DNA of 64,000 bases. It comes from Desulfolutivibrio sulfoxidireducens. Its GTDB lineage: Bacteria > Desulfobacterota > Desulfovibrionia > Desulfovibrionales > Desulfovibrionaceae. This document shows, in pieces, positions 54,977 to 63,459 of the stretch (position 1 is its first letter; each line of letters begins with the position of its first letter). Location of the stretch: the NCBI RefSeq assembly GCF_013376475.1, contig NZ_CP045508.1, positions 2,105,501 through 2,169,500 on the forward strand, given 5' to 3'. The translations under genes and the position numbers were made by a program. The notes beneath the pieces are model-generated. The model did not search any database, had not been told where the DNA came from, and was given only the letters and a program-made list of their open reading frames with translations.

Positions 54977-55408
54977 TCAGGCGCACGCGGCGGCCTTCTT
55001 TTTGAGGGGGTTTGGTCCGAGAGACCGGATCTTCGCGGTGAAGGCGGTCACCACCTCGGCGAACCGGGGCGCTTCGGCCGACGAGACCCACTCGATGGCG
55101 AAACGCTCGGGGTTGATCCCCAGGTCCTCCAGAACGACCTTGGCGCCTTCGGCCCTAGCCAACGCTTTGTTATTACCGTCCAGGTAATGGCATTCACCGA
55201 GGTGTCAGCCCATGACCATGACGCCGTCCGCGCCTTTGCGCAGGGCGTCCACGATCAGGTTGGGATGCACCATCCCGGAACACATGACCCGGATGGCGCG
55301 CATGTTGGGGGGATACTGCAGACGGGAGACCCCGGCCAGGTCGCCCCCCGCGTAGGCGCACCAGTTGCACAGAAAGCCGATGATCACCGGCTCGAAGCTC
55401 TCAGCCAT
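54977..55408 (-). CDS. mvhD: Selenocysteine-containing MvhD-like electron-transfer subunit
   Basis: This 143-residue protein links hydrogenase to HdrA through a [2Fe-2S] cluster. It begins ESFEPVIIGFLCNWCAYAGGDLAG, with the conserved CNWC, then VMCSGMVHP. After VMVMG comes TGA (55207-55205, codon 68), followed by HLGECHYLDGN. In relatives this position is Cys in GGCHPGDCHY, so Sec replaces it. The frame then continues to a normal end. A standard gene caller would give two fragments of 86 and 61 residues. ATG 55408 has AAAGGAGAGG upstream. Confidence 0.93.
55172..55188 (-). promoter_or_regulatory. SECIS-like hairpin in mvhD
   Basis: ATTACC-TGGAC-GGTAAT lies 16 bases after the TGA. The loop TGGAC is identical to that in mvhA although the stems differ. 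Confidence 0.65.
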
Positions 55409-55556
55409 GGTTGCCTCTCCTTTTTCCGCATGCGGCGGGTCGTTCGCGGGACTCGCCCGCCTCACGCCGCATGACGCTGGTATTTTTTCGTGGGCAGCGA
55501 CCCCGGCGTGTCCGAGGCCGCTGTCGTTTCATATTCCATACGCTTTGTGGGACTGC

Positions 55557-58500
55557 CTAGGCGCAGGTCAGGATGGTCTCCACCTGGGCCTTAAGCTGCT
55601 CCATGGTGAAACCGCCCACATTGACCCCCTGCTTGGGACAGGTGGCCATGCAGATGCCGCAGCCCTTGCACAGGGCCTTGTCCGTCTGGATGCGCTTGTG
55701 CTCGCGGCCGTTTTCCGAATAGACCACAAGGGAGATGGCGTTGTACGGGCAGGTGTCCACGCACAGGGCGCACCCGTCGCACTTGTCGGTGACCATGCTC
55801 TTTATGGAATCAAGCGGCATGACCGACTTGGCCAGGATCACCCCGGCCCGGCTCACGGCCGCCTGGGCCTGGGCCACGGCCTCGTCCACGGGCTTGGGAT
55901 AGTGGCACAACCCGGCCAGAAACAGGCCGTCCACGGACATGTCCACGGGCCGCAGCTTGGGATGGGCCTCGGTCAAAAAGCCGTCCGCGCCCACCGAACA
56001 CTTGTAGAGGTCAACCAACTCCCGGGTCTGGTTGGGCACGATGGCCGAGGCCAGGACCAGGTAGTCGGCCTTGATCTTCAGGGACCGATGCAGGATGTGG
56101 TCGTCGCCGACGACGTAGAGGGCGTCCCCTTCCTTGATCACCTTGGGCTTTTTGTCCGTCTCGTAGCGCACGAAGATCACGCCCAGGCGGCGGGCCTCGG
56201 TGTACAGGTCCTCGCGCAGCCCGTAGGTGCGGATGTCGCGGTTGAAGATGAACACGTTCATGTCCGGATTGAGCTTTTTCAGCTCGATGGCCGACTCCAC
56301 GGAATGGGTGCAGCACACCCGGCTGCAGTAGGGACGCTCGGGCTCGCGCGACCCCACGCACTGGATGAACACCACGCTCTCGGCCGCCTTGGCCGCCTGA
56401 GGGTCGGCGTCGAGAAGCGCGTCGAATTCCAGGTGGGTCTTGACCCGGTCGTCCTGGCCGTAGAGATATTCCGTGGGCTTGTACTCGGCGCCGCCCGTGG
56501 CCACCACGGCCACGCCGTAGTTGACGGCCAGGGTCTCGCCCGCCACGTCGATCTCGCTGACGAAGTTGCCCACCGAACCCACGGCGCTTTTGAGCGTGGC
56601 GTTTTTAAGGACCTTGATCCGTGGATGGCTCTCCACCCTGGCCGCCATGGCCGCCACTCTGGGCCGGATATCCTCGCCCTTCCAGGTCTTGTTAAGTCGA
56701 AGCGCGTTGCCGCCCAGGACATCGCCCTTCTCAAGGAGCACCGTCTCGTAGCCCATGTCCGCGATGCCAAGGGCCGCGGTCATGCCCGACAGGCCGCCGC
56801 CGATGACCAGGGCCTTCTGGACCACGTTGACCGAGAGGTATTCCAGGGGGGAAAGCAACCCGGCCTTGGCCACGGCGATGCGCACCTGGTCCTTGGCCTT
56901 TTCCGTGGCCTTGTCCGGCTCGTTGCCGTGCACCCAACTGTTCTGGTTGCGGATGTTGGCCATCTCCACCAGGTATTCGTTGATGCCGGCCTCGCGCAGG
57001 GTGTCCTTGAACAGGGGTTCGTGGGTCCTGGGGGTACAGGCGGCGATGACGATGCGGTTTAAGGCGTGTTCCTTGATCTTCCCGGCGATGAGCACCTGGG
57101 TGTCGGAGGAGCAGGTAAAGAGGTTGTTTTCCACAAAGACCACATGCGGCAAGGTCTTGGCGTATTCCACCACCTCGTCGACCCTGATCACCCCGGCGAT
57201 GTTGATGCCGCAGGAACACACGAAAACGCCCACACGCGGGGCGTCGGCGGAGACGTCCTTCTCGGGCGGATAGGTCTTTTCCTTGGTCAGGGTGCCCCGG
57301 CTCTCGGCCAGGGCGACGGCCGCGCAGGCCGCCGCCGAGGAGGCCTCGGTCACGGACTGAGGGATGTCCTTGGGCGACTGGAAGCAGCCGGCCACGTAGA
57401 TGCCGTCACGGCTGGAGGAGACCGGCGCGAAGCTGTCGCACTTGGCGAAACGGTACTTGTCGAGCCGTATGTCCGCGGTCTCGGCCAGGGCCTTGGCGTC
57501 GGCCGGGGCCTCGAGGCCGATGGACAGGACCACCATGTCGTAGAACTCGTCGTGTTCGAGACCCGATTCGTCAACGTAGCGCAGCTTCACACCCTTGCCG
57601 TCGGGACCCGGGGTGAAGGTATGAGGCCGGGCGCGCACGAAGGAGATGCCCTTTTTCCCTGCGTCGACGTAGTATTTCTCGAAATCCTTTCCGTGGGAGC
57701 GGATATCCATGTAGAAGACGGTCTGTCGCACGTCCCCGGTGGTGTGTTCCTTGGTCACCATGGCCTGCTTGATGGCGTACATGCAACACACGCTGGAACA
57801 AAATCCGTTGTCGCACTTGTTTATGCCGCGCGACCCGACACACTGCAGCCAGGCGATCCTCTTGGGCTCGGTGTGATCCGAGGGCCGCACCAGATGGCCC
57901 ATGCACGGACCCGAGGCGGACAGAAGCCGCTCGTATTCGAGGCTTGTGACCACGTCCTTGATCTGGGCGTAGTTGTAGATATCGAAGGCGGTGGGATCGA
58001 AGGGCTTGAATCCCGGGGCCAGAATGACCGACCCGACCTTGACCTCGACGATCCGCTCGGTGTCCGCGAAGTTTATCGCACCGGTGGGACAGTACTTTTC
58101 GCAGGCCCGGCATTTGCCCTTGGTCAGATAGATACAGTTCTCGGCGTCAATGGCGTATTTCAGAGGCACGGCCTGGCCGTACAGGATGTAGGCGGCCTTG
58201 CGCTTGTCCAGTCCCTCGTTGAATTCGTTCTCGACCTTTTTGGGACACTTTTCGGCGCACAGGCCGCAGGCGATACACTTGTCCATGTCGATGTAACGCG
58301 GATGCCGTTTCACCTTGACGGTGAAATCGCCCTGCGCGCCCTCGACAGCCACCACCTCGGACAGGGTCATCAACTCGATGTTCAAGTGCCGACCGCACTC
58401 GACCAGCTTGGGTGAGATGATTCACATGGCGCAGTCATTGGTGGGAAACGTCTTGTCGAGCTGGGCCATGACCCCGCCGATGCCCGACTTCTTTTCGACC

Positions 58501-58601
58501 AGGTAAACGTAGTAGCCGGAATCGGCCAGGTCGAGCGCGGTCTGCATGCCTGCGATGCCGCCGCCCACGACCATGACCGAACCGAGTTTTTGTACCGTCA
58601 T
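55557..58601 (-). CDS. hdrA: Selenocysteine-containing long HdrA (duplicated flavin modules)
   Basis: This 1014-residue protein is a heterodisulfide reductase subunit A. It opens [21 protein letters not shown] (FAD) and [12 protein letters not shown], then TGA (58424-58422, codon 60), then [12 protein letters not shown]. Relatives have Cys or Sec here. [4Fe-4S] motifs follow: [12 protein letters not shown] and CRACEKYCP, with a second FAD/NAD region ([19 protein letters not shown] near 450; [21 protein letters not shown]) and C-terminal [12 protein letters not shown] and [12 protein letters not shown]. This length, about 350 residues over ordinary HdrA, suggests fusion of two HdrA-like halves. 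It probably accepts MvhADG electrons and bifurcates them. ATG 58601 has AAAGGGGG upstream. Confidence 0.92.
58383..58401 (-). promoter_or_regulatory. SECIS-like hairpin in hdrA
   Basis: CGAGTGC-GGTCG-GCACTTG forms a 7-bp stem (one wobble) 20 bases after the TGA. The loop begins GGTC, as in the E. coli fdhF element. Confidence 0.6.
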
Positions 58602-58787
58602 CAAAAATCCCCCTTTCGCTTTGGGTTGATCCGCCCCCGTATGCGGCGGACCGGTTCCGAACCACCCGGACGAGGCAGTGACCATCTCTGCGTCCCAGGT
58701 CTCCGTGCCATCATCGACTCCGAAAAAAACCGTCCCATCATTTTTTCCAATCACCCCAATCAACCAAAATTATACATTGTTTTTAGG

Positions 58788-58816
58788 AAGATAGAAAAAA
58801 ATAGCTACCGGGTCAA
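58788..58816 (-). promoter_or_regulatory. Candidate promoter of the hdrA-mvhDGA operon
   Basis: On the minus strand TTGACC (58816-58811), a 17-base spacer and TATCTT (58793-58788) give a good sigma-70 match. An alternative -10, TATAAT, lies about 15 bases further downstream. Confidence 0.6.
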
Positions 58817-58987
58817 TGGGGATTTTCGATCGCGGACAGTGGAATGCATCCGATTTCGTACTGGAACTCTTTAAAAATGAGGAGTATGTTTTCGTGTTAA
58901 GCCTGTGAAAATACGGGGCGCTCCCCCGCAAAAAAAGCGGCGCATGGAACCGGTATCAGAAAAAGAAATACACCCTCGTCCGACACG

Positions 58988-59023
58988 TAAAAAGGCCGCC
59001 TGGGTCTACGACCCGGGCGGCCA
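58988..59023 (-). terminator. Intrinsic terminator after the 59087-59428 gene
   Basis: GGCCGCC(C)GGGTC and GACCC(A)GGCGGCC form a long stem with a three-base loop (minus strand) followed by TTTTTACG. Confidence 0.88.
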
Positions 59024-59086
59024 CACCATGTCCTTGTGGTCGGCGGACGCGCCGCCAGTTCCGGAAGGGTTTTGGCCCGCTCCGGC

Positions 59087-59428
59087 TCACTCGGCCTTGG
59101 CGCGCGAAAAGGCCGCGCGCACGTTGCCCATGTCCATAAGCGCCGTGATCCCCCGGCCCACTTCCTTGGGATCGAAGTCCTCACGGGTGCGCTCGGCCAC
59201 GCACAAGGCCCAGGATCCCCCCGGCTCCCGGCCCAGGAACAGGGAACGCCGAATGGCCGAGGTCTCCTCGGTCAAAAGCCCGGAGCGAAAAAAAAGCTCG
59301 GCGAGTCCGGCATCCTCGGCCCGCCACAGGTAGCGGATGGCCCCGGGGTCGCCGGGCAGTTCACCGAAGGTTTTCGACTTCCAGAGACACATGTCGAAAA
59401 GATCTTTGAGCGTCTTGTCGCAGTCCAT
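59087..59428 (-). CDS. Small conserved protein of unknown function
   Basis: This 113-residue protein begins MDCDKTLKDLFDMCLWKSKTF at ATG 59428, preceded by GGAGACGGC. No domain is recognised. It has its own terminator and lies between the hdr operon and the ferredoxin gene, which is divergent. The mix of acidic and hydrophobic residues and coding composition indicate a real gene. Confidence 0.7.
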   Translation of the reverse strand: MDCDKTLKDLFDMCLWKSKTFGELPGDPGAIRYLWRAEDAGLAELFFRSGLLTEETSAIRRSLFLGREPGGSWALCVAERTREDFDPKEVGRGITALMDMGNVRAAFSRAKAE

Positions 59429-59722
59429 TGCCGTCTCCATTGCAGCATGGGTTTGCCCCCTTGTGCGACGCACCCGGGGGACGATCCGCCCGTAAGGCTA
59501 ATCCCTTGCGCCGGGTTCGGCAAGGGGGCGAACCGGCTGGCGCGGGATTGTCGCACGCTGGCCAAGGGACATTCCGATCCGCCGACCGCCGGGGGACCGC
59601 CCGAAAATCCGCATGAACCGAGCGAATTCATTTTCCATTGCCAAACGCGGCGCGGGCGGGCTATCGAACTCACGGCGGGAGAAAATCGCTGTCGCCGATT
59701 CACCCAAAAGGGGGGAATACCC

Positions 59723-60022
59723 GTGCTTATCATAAACGAGAGCGCCTTTCCGAAAAAAGAGCCCAAGGCGGCCATTCGCAAGGAGATTTGCGACGGATGC
59801 GCCATCTGTGTGGACGTGTGCCCCAGGTCCTGTCTGACGGTGGTGGTCAATCAGAAACGTCCCAACGCCCGGATCGTCACGCTTCGCGCGGAACTGTGCA
59901 GCGGGTGCGGGGCCTGCCAGGGCACCTGCCCCAAGGAGGCCATCTTCATCCCTGGACTGTCCACCGCCGACCTGCGCGGCTACATGCACCAAGCCCTGGA
60001 ACTCGCCGGAGTCCGTCCGTGA
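59723..60022 (+). CDS. 2x[4Fe-4S] ferredoxin
   Basis: This 99-residue protein has two cluster motifs, CDGCAICVDVCP and CSGCGACQGTCP. The start is GTG 59723 with AGGGGGG 8 bases upstream; the open frame to 59036 upstream is shadow. Its stop overlaps the next gene as GTGA, so the two are co-translated. It may carry electrons for the nearby Hdr/Mvh system or serve cluster assembly; context does not decide. Confidence 0.88.
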   Translation: MLIINESAFPKKEPKAAIRKEICDGCAICVDVCPRSCLTVVVNQKRPNARIVTLRAELCSGCGACQGTCPKEAIFIPGLSTADLRGYMHQALELAGVRP

Positions 60023-60444
60023 ACGCGTCCGACCGGCTGGCCGAGGAGTTGCAGGCCACCTGCGACGCCGACGCCGTACATCATTTCGGGGAGGCCGTGG
60101 TGGCCCGGTGGAAGGCTCCGCGGCACATGGGCGTCATGTTCGCGCCCTCGACCACGGTCCAGGTGGGCGGGGCCTGCGGCGACAGCATCACCATCTTTTT
60201 GCGCATCGAGGGCGAGCACATCATTGAAGCGTCTTTTTCCGCCGACGGCTGCGGATCGAGCGTGGTCTGCACCGACGCGGCCATGGAGCTTGTCCGGGGC
60301 ATGACCCTGGATACGGCCGCGACCCTTGATGCCGCGACAATCCTGGAACGGCTCGGCGGCCTGCCCAAGGACAAGGAAAAAAGCGCCCGCGTCGCGGCCC
60401 GGGCCGTACGCCAGGCCGTGGAGGACTTCCGGAAACGCGCCTAA
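60019..60444 (+). CDS. NifU/IscU-like protein lacking the third cluster cysteine
   Basis: This 141-residue protein has an IscU fold: VGGACGDSITIFLRIEG holds the first Cys and DGCGSSVVCTDAAMELVRG the second. The third ligand of IscU, in the LPxxKxHC helix, is missing: GLPKDKEKSARVAARAV has KSA where HC is expected. It may bind a labile cluster differently or not at all. GTG 60019 overlaps the ferredoxin stop. Confidence 0.85.
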   Translation: MNASDRLAEELQATCDADAVHHFGEAVVARWKAPRHMGVMFAPSTTVQVGGACGDSITIFLRIEGEHIIEASFSADGCGSSVVCTDAAMELVRGMTLDTAATLDAATILERLGGLPKDKEKSARVAARAVRQAVEDFRKRA

Positions 60445-60450
60445 GGATGA

Positions 60451-61623
60451 TCACATAGACCGGGCCGGCCCCCCGACGGACTTCTCCTCTTTCACCGGCG
60501 ACCGGTACGGCTCCACGGGAAGCGTCACCGTCACCGAGGTTCCCTGGCCGGACTGGCTCTCCACCTGGACATCCCCTCCCAGGGTGGTCATGATGCCCCG
60601 GCAGATGGGCAGTCCCAGACCAGACCCCTTGCCCACCTCCTTGGTGGAGAAAAAGGGATCGAAGATGTGGGGCAGACTGGCCGGGGAAATGCCCCCCCCC
60701 GTATCGGACACCACGAAAACCACCGCGTCCCCCTCGCGCCGTCCGGTGATCCGCAACTCCCCACCCCGGTCCTCCATGGCGTCCAGGGCGTTGTCCACAA
60801 GGTGGGAAAAAACCTGTTCCAGATGGGCCGGCGGCACGAACAGCTCCGGAATGTCCCGGGCGAAATCCGAGGTCAACCGCACCGAAAGCCCTTTGGCCCG
60901 GGCCTTTGCGGCCTTGAGGGCGGCCGCCGCCAGCCTGTCCGGACGAATCCTCTGGGGGCGGGGATCAATGCGTCCGCCAAGGCTCAAAAGCTTGGCGGTG
61001 ATGCTCCGGCAGCGCCGCCCCTGGGTCTGGATGCGGGCGATGGACCCGCGAAGCTCCCGGACGAGTTCCTTGTCCGGGATGTCCGCGTCGGCAAGCAGGT
61101 CATCCATCCACCCGGCCTCGTGAAACATGATGTTCACGGGATTGTTGATCTCGTGGGCCACGCCCTCGGCCAACCCGCCCACGGCGGCCAGCTTGCCCGT
61201 CTCGATCATGCGCAGCCCGGCCAGTTTCTCGGCCCGCCGACCCGTAGCCTGGCGGATGGCCGCAACCAGGACCTCCACGTCAACGGGCTTGAGCAGATAA
61301 TCCACGGCCCCAAGCTTCATGCCCGCCACGGCCGTGCCCACCTCGGCCGCCCCGGTGAGCATGATGGCCTCCACGTGCGGCAACTCGGCCTTGAGTTCGC
61401 GCAAAATGTCCAATCCGCTTTTGCCAGGCAAATTGACGTCCAAAACCGCCACATCCACCTCGGCGGCGGCCGGCGCCAAGGGGTCCGACCGGCCTCTCAG
61501 GACGCGCAGGGCCTGCTCCGCGTCGTGGGCCACCACCACGGACAGGCCCCTGGCGGCCAGGCGTTCGGCCAGCAGGGCCGCGAATTCGACCTCGTCGTCA
61601 ACCAAAAGCACCCGGTCCGGCAT
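60451..61623 (-). CDS. Receiver-histidine kinase hybrid
   Basis: This 390-residue protein has an N-terminal receiver (VLLVDDEVEFAALL, DVAVLDVNLPGKSG, LKPVD), then HisKA with AEGVAHEINNPVNIMFHEA (phospho-His) and a HATPase_c domain (DNALDAMEDRGG, SDTGGGISP, GSGLGLPICRGI). It lacks a transmembrane sensor, so it receives phosphate from another kinase or a cytoplasmic signal. ATG 61623 has GGGAGGC upstream. It ends the kinase cluster, convergent with the NifU-like gene. Confidence 0.92.
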   Translation of the reverse strand: MPDRVLLVDDEVEFAALLAERLAARGLSVVVAHDAEQALRVLRGRSDPLAPAAAEVDVAVLDVNLPGKSGLDILRELKAELPHVEAIMLTGAAEVGTAVAGMKLGAVDYLLKPVDVEVLVAAIRQATGRRAEKLAGLRMIETGKLAAVGGLAEGVAHEINNPVNIMFHEAGWMDDLLADADIPDKELVRELRGSIARIQTQGRRCRSITAKLLSLGGRIDPRPQRIRPDRLAAAALKAAKARAKGLSVRLTSDFARDIPELFVPPAHLEQVFSHLVDNALDAMEDRGGELRITGRREGDAVVFVVSDTGGGISPASLPHIFDPFFSTKEVGKGSGLGLPICRGIMTTLGGDVQVESQSGQGTSVTVTLPVEPYRSPVKEEKSVGGPARSM

Positions 61624-61753
61624 ATGCGAAAGCCTCCCACGTCCCGGCCCGGGGCGCATGCCCCGCCACGTTTTCACGTCGCCGCGCAGCGGCGGTCAGC
61701 GCCCCGGGCCGGGCTCCCGAAATCGCGGACCATTCCGGGAACTCGGCCGGGAA

Positions 61754-62206
61754 CTATTTTCCGTCCTCGTCCATGATCTTCTGGGCCTCGTCGAATTCCC
61801 CGGCCTGGGCAAAGGTGGCCGCCACCATGGCGTCCTCGATCTTTTCCCGATAGGCCTTTTTCACCGTGCTCAACAGCTCGTCGATGTCGATGGGCTTTTT
61901 GTGATAGTGGAACGCCCCGAGCTTTCTGGCCTCTTCCTCGTCAAGGTCGGTGCCGTGGCCGGTAAGGATGATCACCTGGACATTGGGATGGGTCTTGCGG
62001 ACCTTGCGCAGGACGTCCATGCCGTCGATGCCGGGCATGCGCAGATCCAGGACCATGACGTCGGGGGCTTCGGTCTTTACGGCCTCCAGGGCCTGTTCGC
62101 CGTTGAACACCACCTTGGAGGGCACATCGCGCATTTTCATGCGCTCGGCCAGGGTGTTGACGAAGTTTTCCTCGTCGTCCACCAAAAGCAGCTTGATCTT
62201 TTTCAT
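61754..62206 (-). CDS. Stand-alone receiver protein
   Basis: This 150-residue protein consists of a receiver domain: LLLVDDEENFVNTL, DVMVLDLRMPGIDG (phospho-Asp), ILTGHG and YHKKPID. A helical tail of about 25 residues (AMVAATFAQAGEFDEAQKIM) follows. No DNA-binding output is present. Confidence 0.92.
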   Translation of the reverse strand: MKKIKLLLVDDEENFVNTLAERMKMRDVPSKVVFNGEQALEAVKTEAPDVMVLDLRMPGIDGMDVLRKVRKTHPNVQVIILTGHGTDLDEEEARKLGAFHYHKKPIDIDELLSTVKKAYREKIEDAMVAATFAQAGEFDEAQKIMDEDGK

Positions 62207-62374
62207 CGAGATCTCCTTGTCGTGTTTCGGCCCCTCCTGGAGGGGAAGTATCGGGTCCGGCGCCGCACGGCCAAACCGGACCGTTTCGTTTTTTTCATGA
62301 CGCCGCCCTTCCGGCGACCACCGCCCTATCGAGACGCCGGCGCGGTCTTCACCGTTCCGGACGAACCCTTCGTC

Positions 62375-63085
62375 TCACCGCGATCCGGCCTCCGCGGACG
62401 GACAGGGAGAAAAGACCAGCCCAACCCCGTCCTTTCGAACTTCGAGGCGAGGGCTCCCCGCCTTCTCGTCAAAAGCCCCCCCGGGAGGCAGGGCAATGGC
62501 CGGAGAACCCGCGCCGCCCTCGGGAAGAAAAAAATCCACCACAGGATCGTTGCCGCGAAATCCGACCCAAACGCGCACCGTGCACCCGGACAGGGCGCCG
62601 ACAAAGGCCCGGGCCACACCGTAAAGGCTCATGAGGGCCGTCATGGGGGGACAGTCGGCCATGACCGGTCCGGCCGTTTCGGGAGTTTCCAGGACGAACT
62701 CGATACGCCGTTTGCGGGCGATGCGCCGAATAAGAGAAAACAAAAGCCCGGACAAGCGGGTCATGTCCGATCGGCCGCCTTGGTCGTCCGTGACATGGGC
62801 CAGCCGGTTGAGCCCCTCGCTTAAGCCCGTCCCCCGCTCCACCTGCTCGTTGATGGCCCCAATCAGGGTCCTGAACTTGTCATGGTACTGAAATCCCTTG
62901 CGAAAGCCCAAGGATTTCATGGTTTCCCGGCGACTTAGGTCCAGAAAATCACCCATGAGGCCCGCGGACTGCTGGATGATAGCCAGGACGTTTTGCATCT
63001 CGTGGGTGATGGAGGCGGTCACCTCCCCCATGAAGACAGCCTCGCGCATGACCCCACCCCCTTGTCCCCCGGACGCGTCGCTCAC
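62375..63085 (-). CDS. Histidine-kinase-like protein without recognisable ATPase motifs
   Basis: This 236-residue protein has a HisKA-like helix, VTASITHEMQNVLAIIQQSAG, with the phosphoacceptor His in THEMQN. The usual N, G1 and G2 boxes of HATPase_c are not visible in the C-terminal half. It may be a phosphotransfer protein rather than a kinase. GTG 63085 overlaps the previous stop as GTGA; ATG 63049 is an alternative start. Confidence 0.75.
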   Translation of the reverse strand: MSDASGGQGGGVMREAVFMGEVTASITHEMQNVLAIIQQSAGLMGDFLDLSRRETMKSLGFRKGFQYHDKFRTLIGAINEQVERGTGLSEGLNRLAHVTDDQGGRSDMTRLSGLLFSLIRRIARKRRIEFVLETPETAGPVMADCPPMTALMSLYGVARAFVGALSGCTVRVWVGFRGNDPVVDFFLPEGGAGSPAIALPPGGAFDEKAGSPRLEVRKDGVGLVFSPCPSAEAGSR

Positions 63086-63459
63086 CTCTTGGCCCCCACG
63101 GCCTCGGCCATCTTTTCGATGAGCACGTCGATATCCAGGGGCTTTATCATGTAGTCGAAGGCCCCAAGCTTCATGCCCTCGATGCCGTTTTTGGTGGTGC
63201 CGTGCCCGGTCAAAAGGATCACCTTGACGTTGGGGTACCCGGCCTTTATGCCGCGCAGGACGTCAAACCCCTTCATGCCTGGCAGCATCACGTCCAAAAC
63301 CACCACATGGGGGGGGGATTCGGTCACGGCCCGCAAGGCGCCTTCGCCGTCGAAAACCACCCGGGAGGAGATGCCCCGAAGCGAAAGGCGCTCCGAAAGG
63401 GTGGTCACGAACTCGTGCTCGTCGTCCACCAAAAGCACGTTCCAATCTTTTTTTTCCAT
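63082..63459 (-). CDS. Stand-alone receiver protein
   Basis: This 125-residue receiver domain reads NVLLVDDEHEFVTTL, HVVVLDVMLPGMKG (phospho-Asp), LLTGHG and MIKPLD. It starts in a TGATG overlap with the kinase upstream and ends in a GTGA overlap with the next gene, so the three are co-translated. Confidence 0.93.
   Translation of the reverse strand: MEKKDWNVLLVDDEHEFVTTLSERLSLRGISSRVVFDGEGALRAVTESPPHVVVLDVMLPGMKGFDVLRGIKAGYPNVKVILLTGHGTTKNGIEGMKLGAFDYMIKPLDIDVLIEKMAEAVGAKR

Larger units (their letters stand above)
58602..59086. other. 485-base gap: hdr-mvh promoter region
   Basis: 58740-58910 is AT-rich against a GC-rich background. It holds the promoter at 58788-58816, with a long leader of about 180 bases before hdrA. 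58988-59023 is the terminator of the gene on the right. No supported ORF is seen. Confidence 0.6.

Noticed and set aside
54977-55465. Two short separate genes in the mvhD region
   Set aside because: The two pieces share one frame across a single TGA and together make a complete MvhD with the CHY motif, so one selenoprotein gene is the better reading.
58422-58763. A separate small FAD-binding protein upstream of hdrA
   Set aside because: It lies in frame with hdrA across TGA and supplies the missing HdrA N-terminus.
59036-59722. Long N-terminal extension of the ferredoxin
   Set aside because: The upstream part is repetitive Gly/Arg/Pro shadow sequence and a clear SD with GTG lies at 59723.
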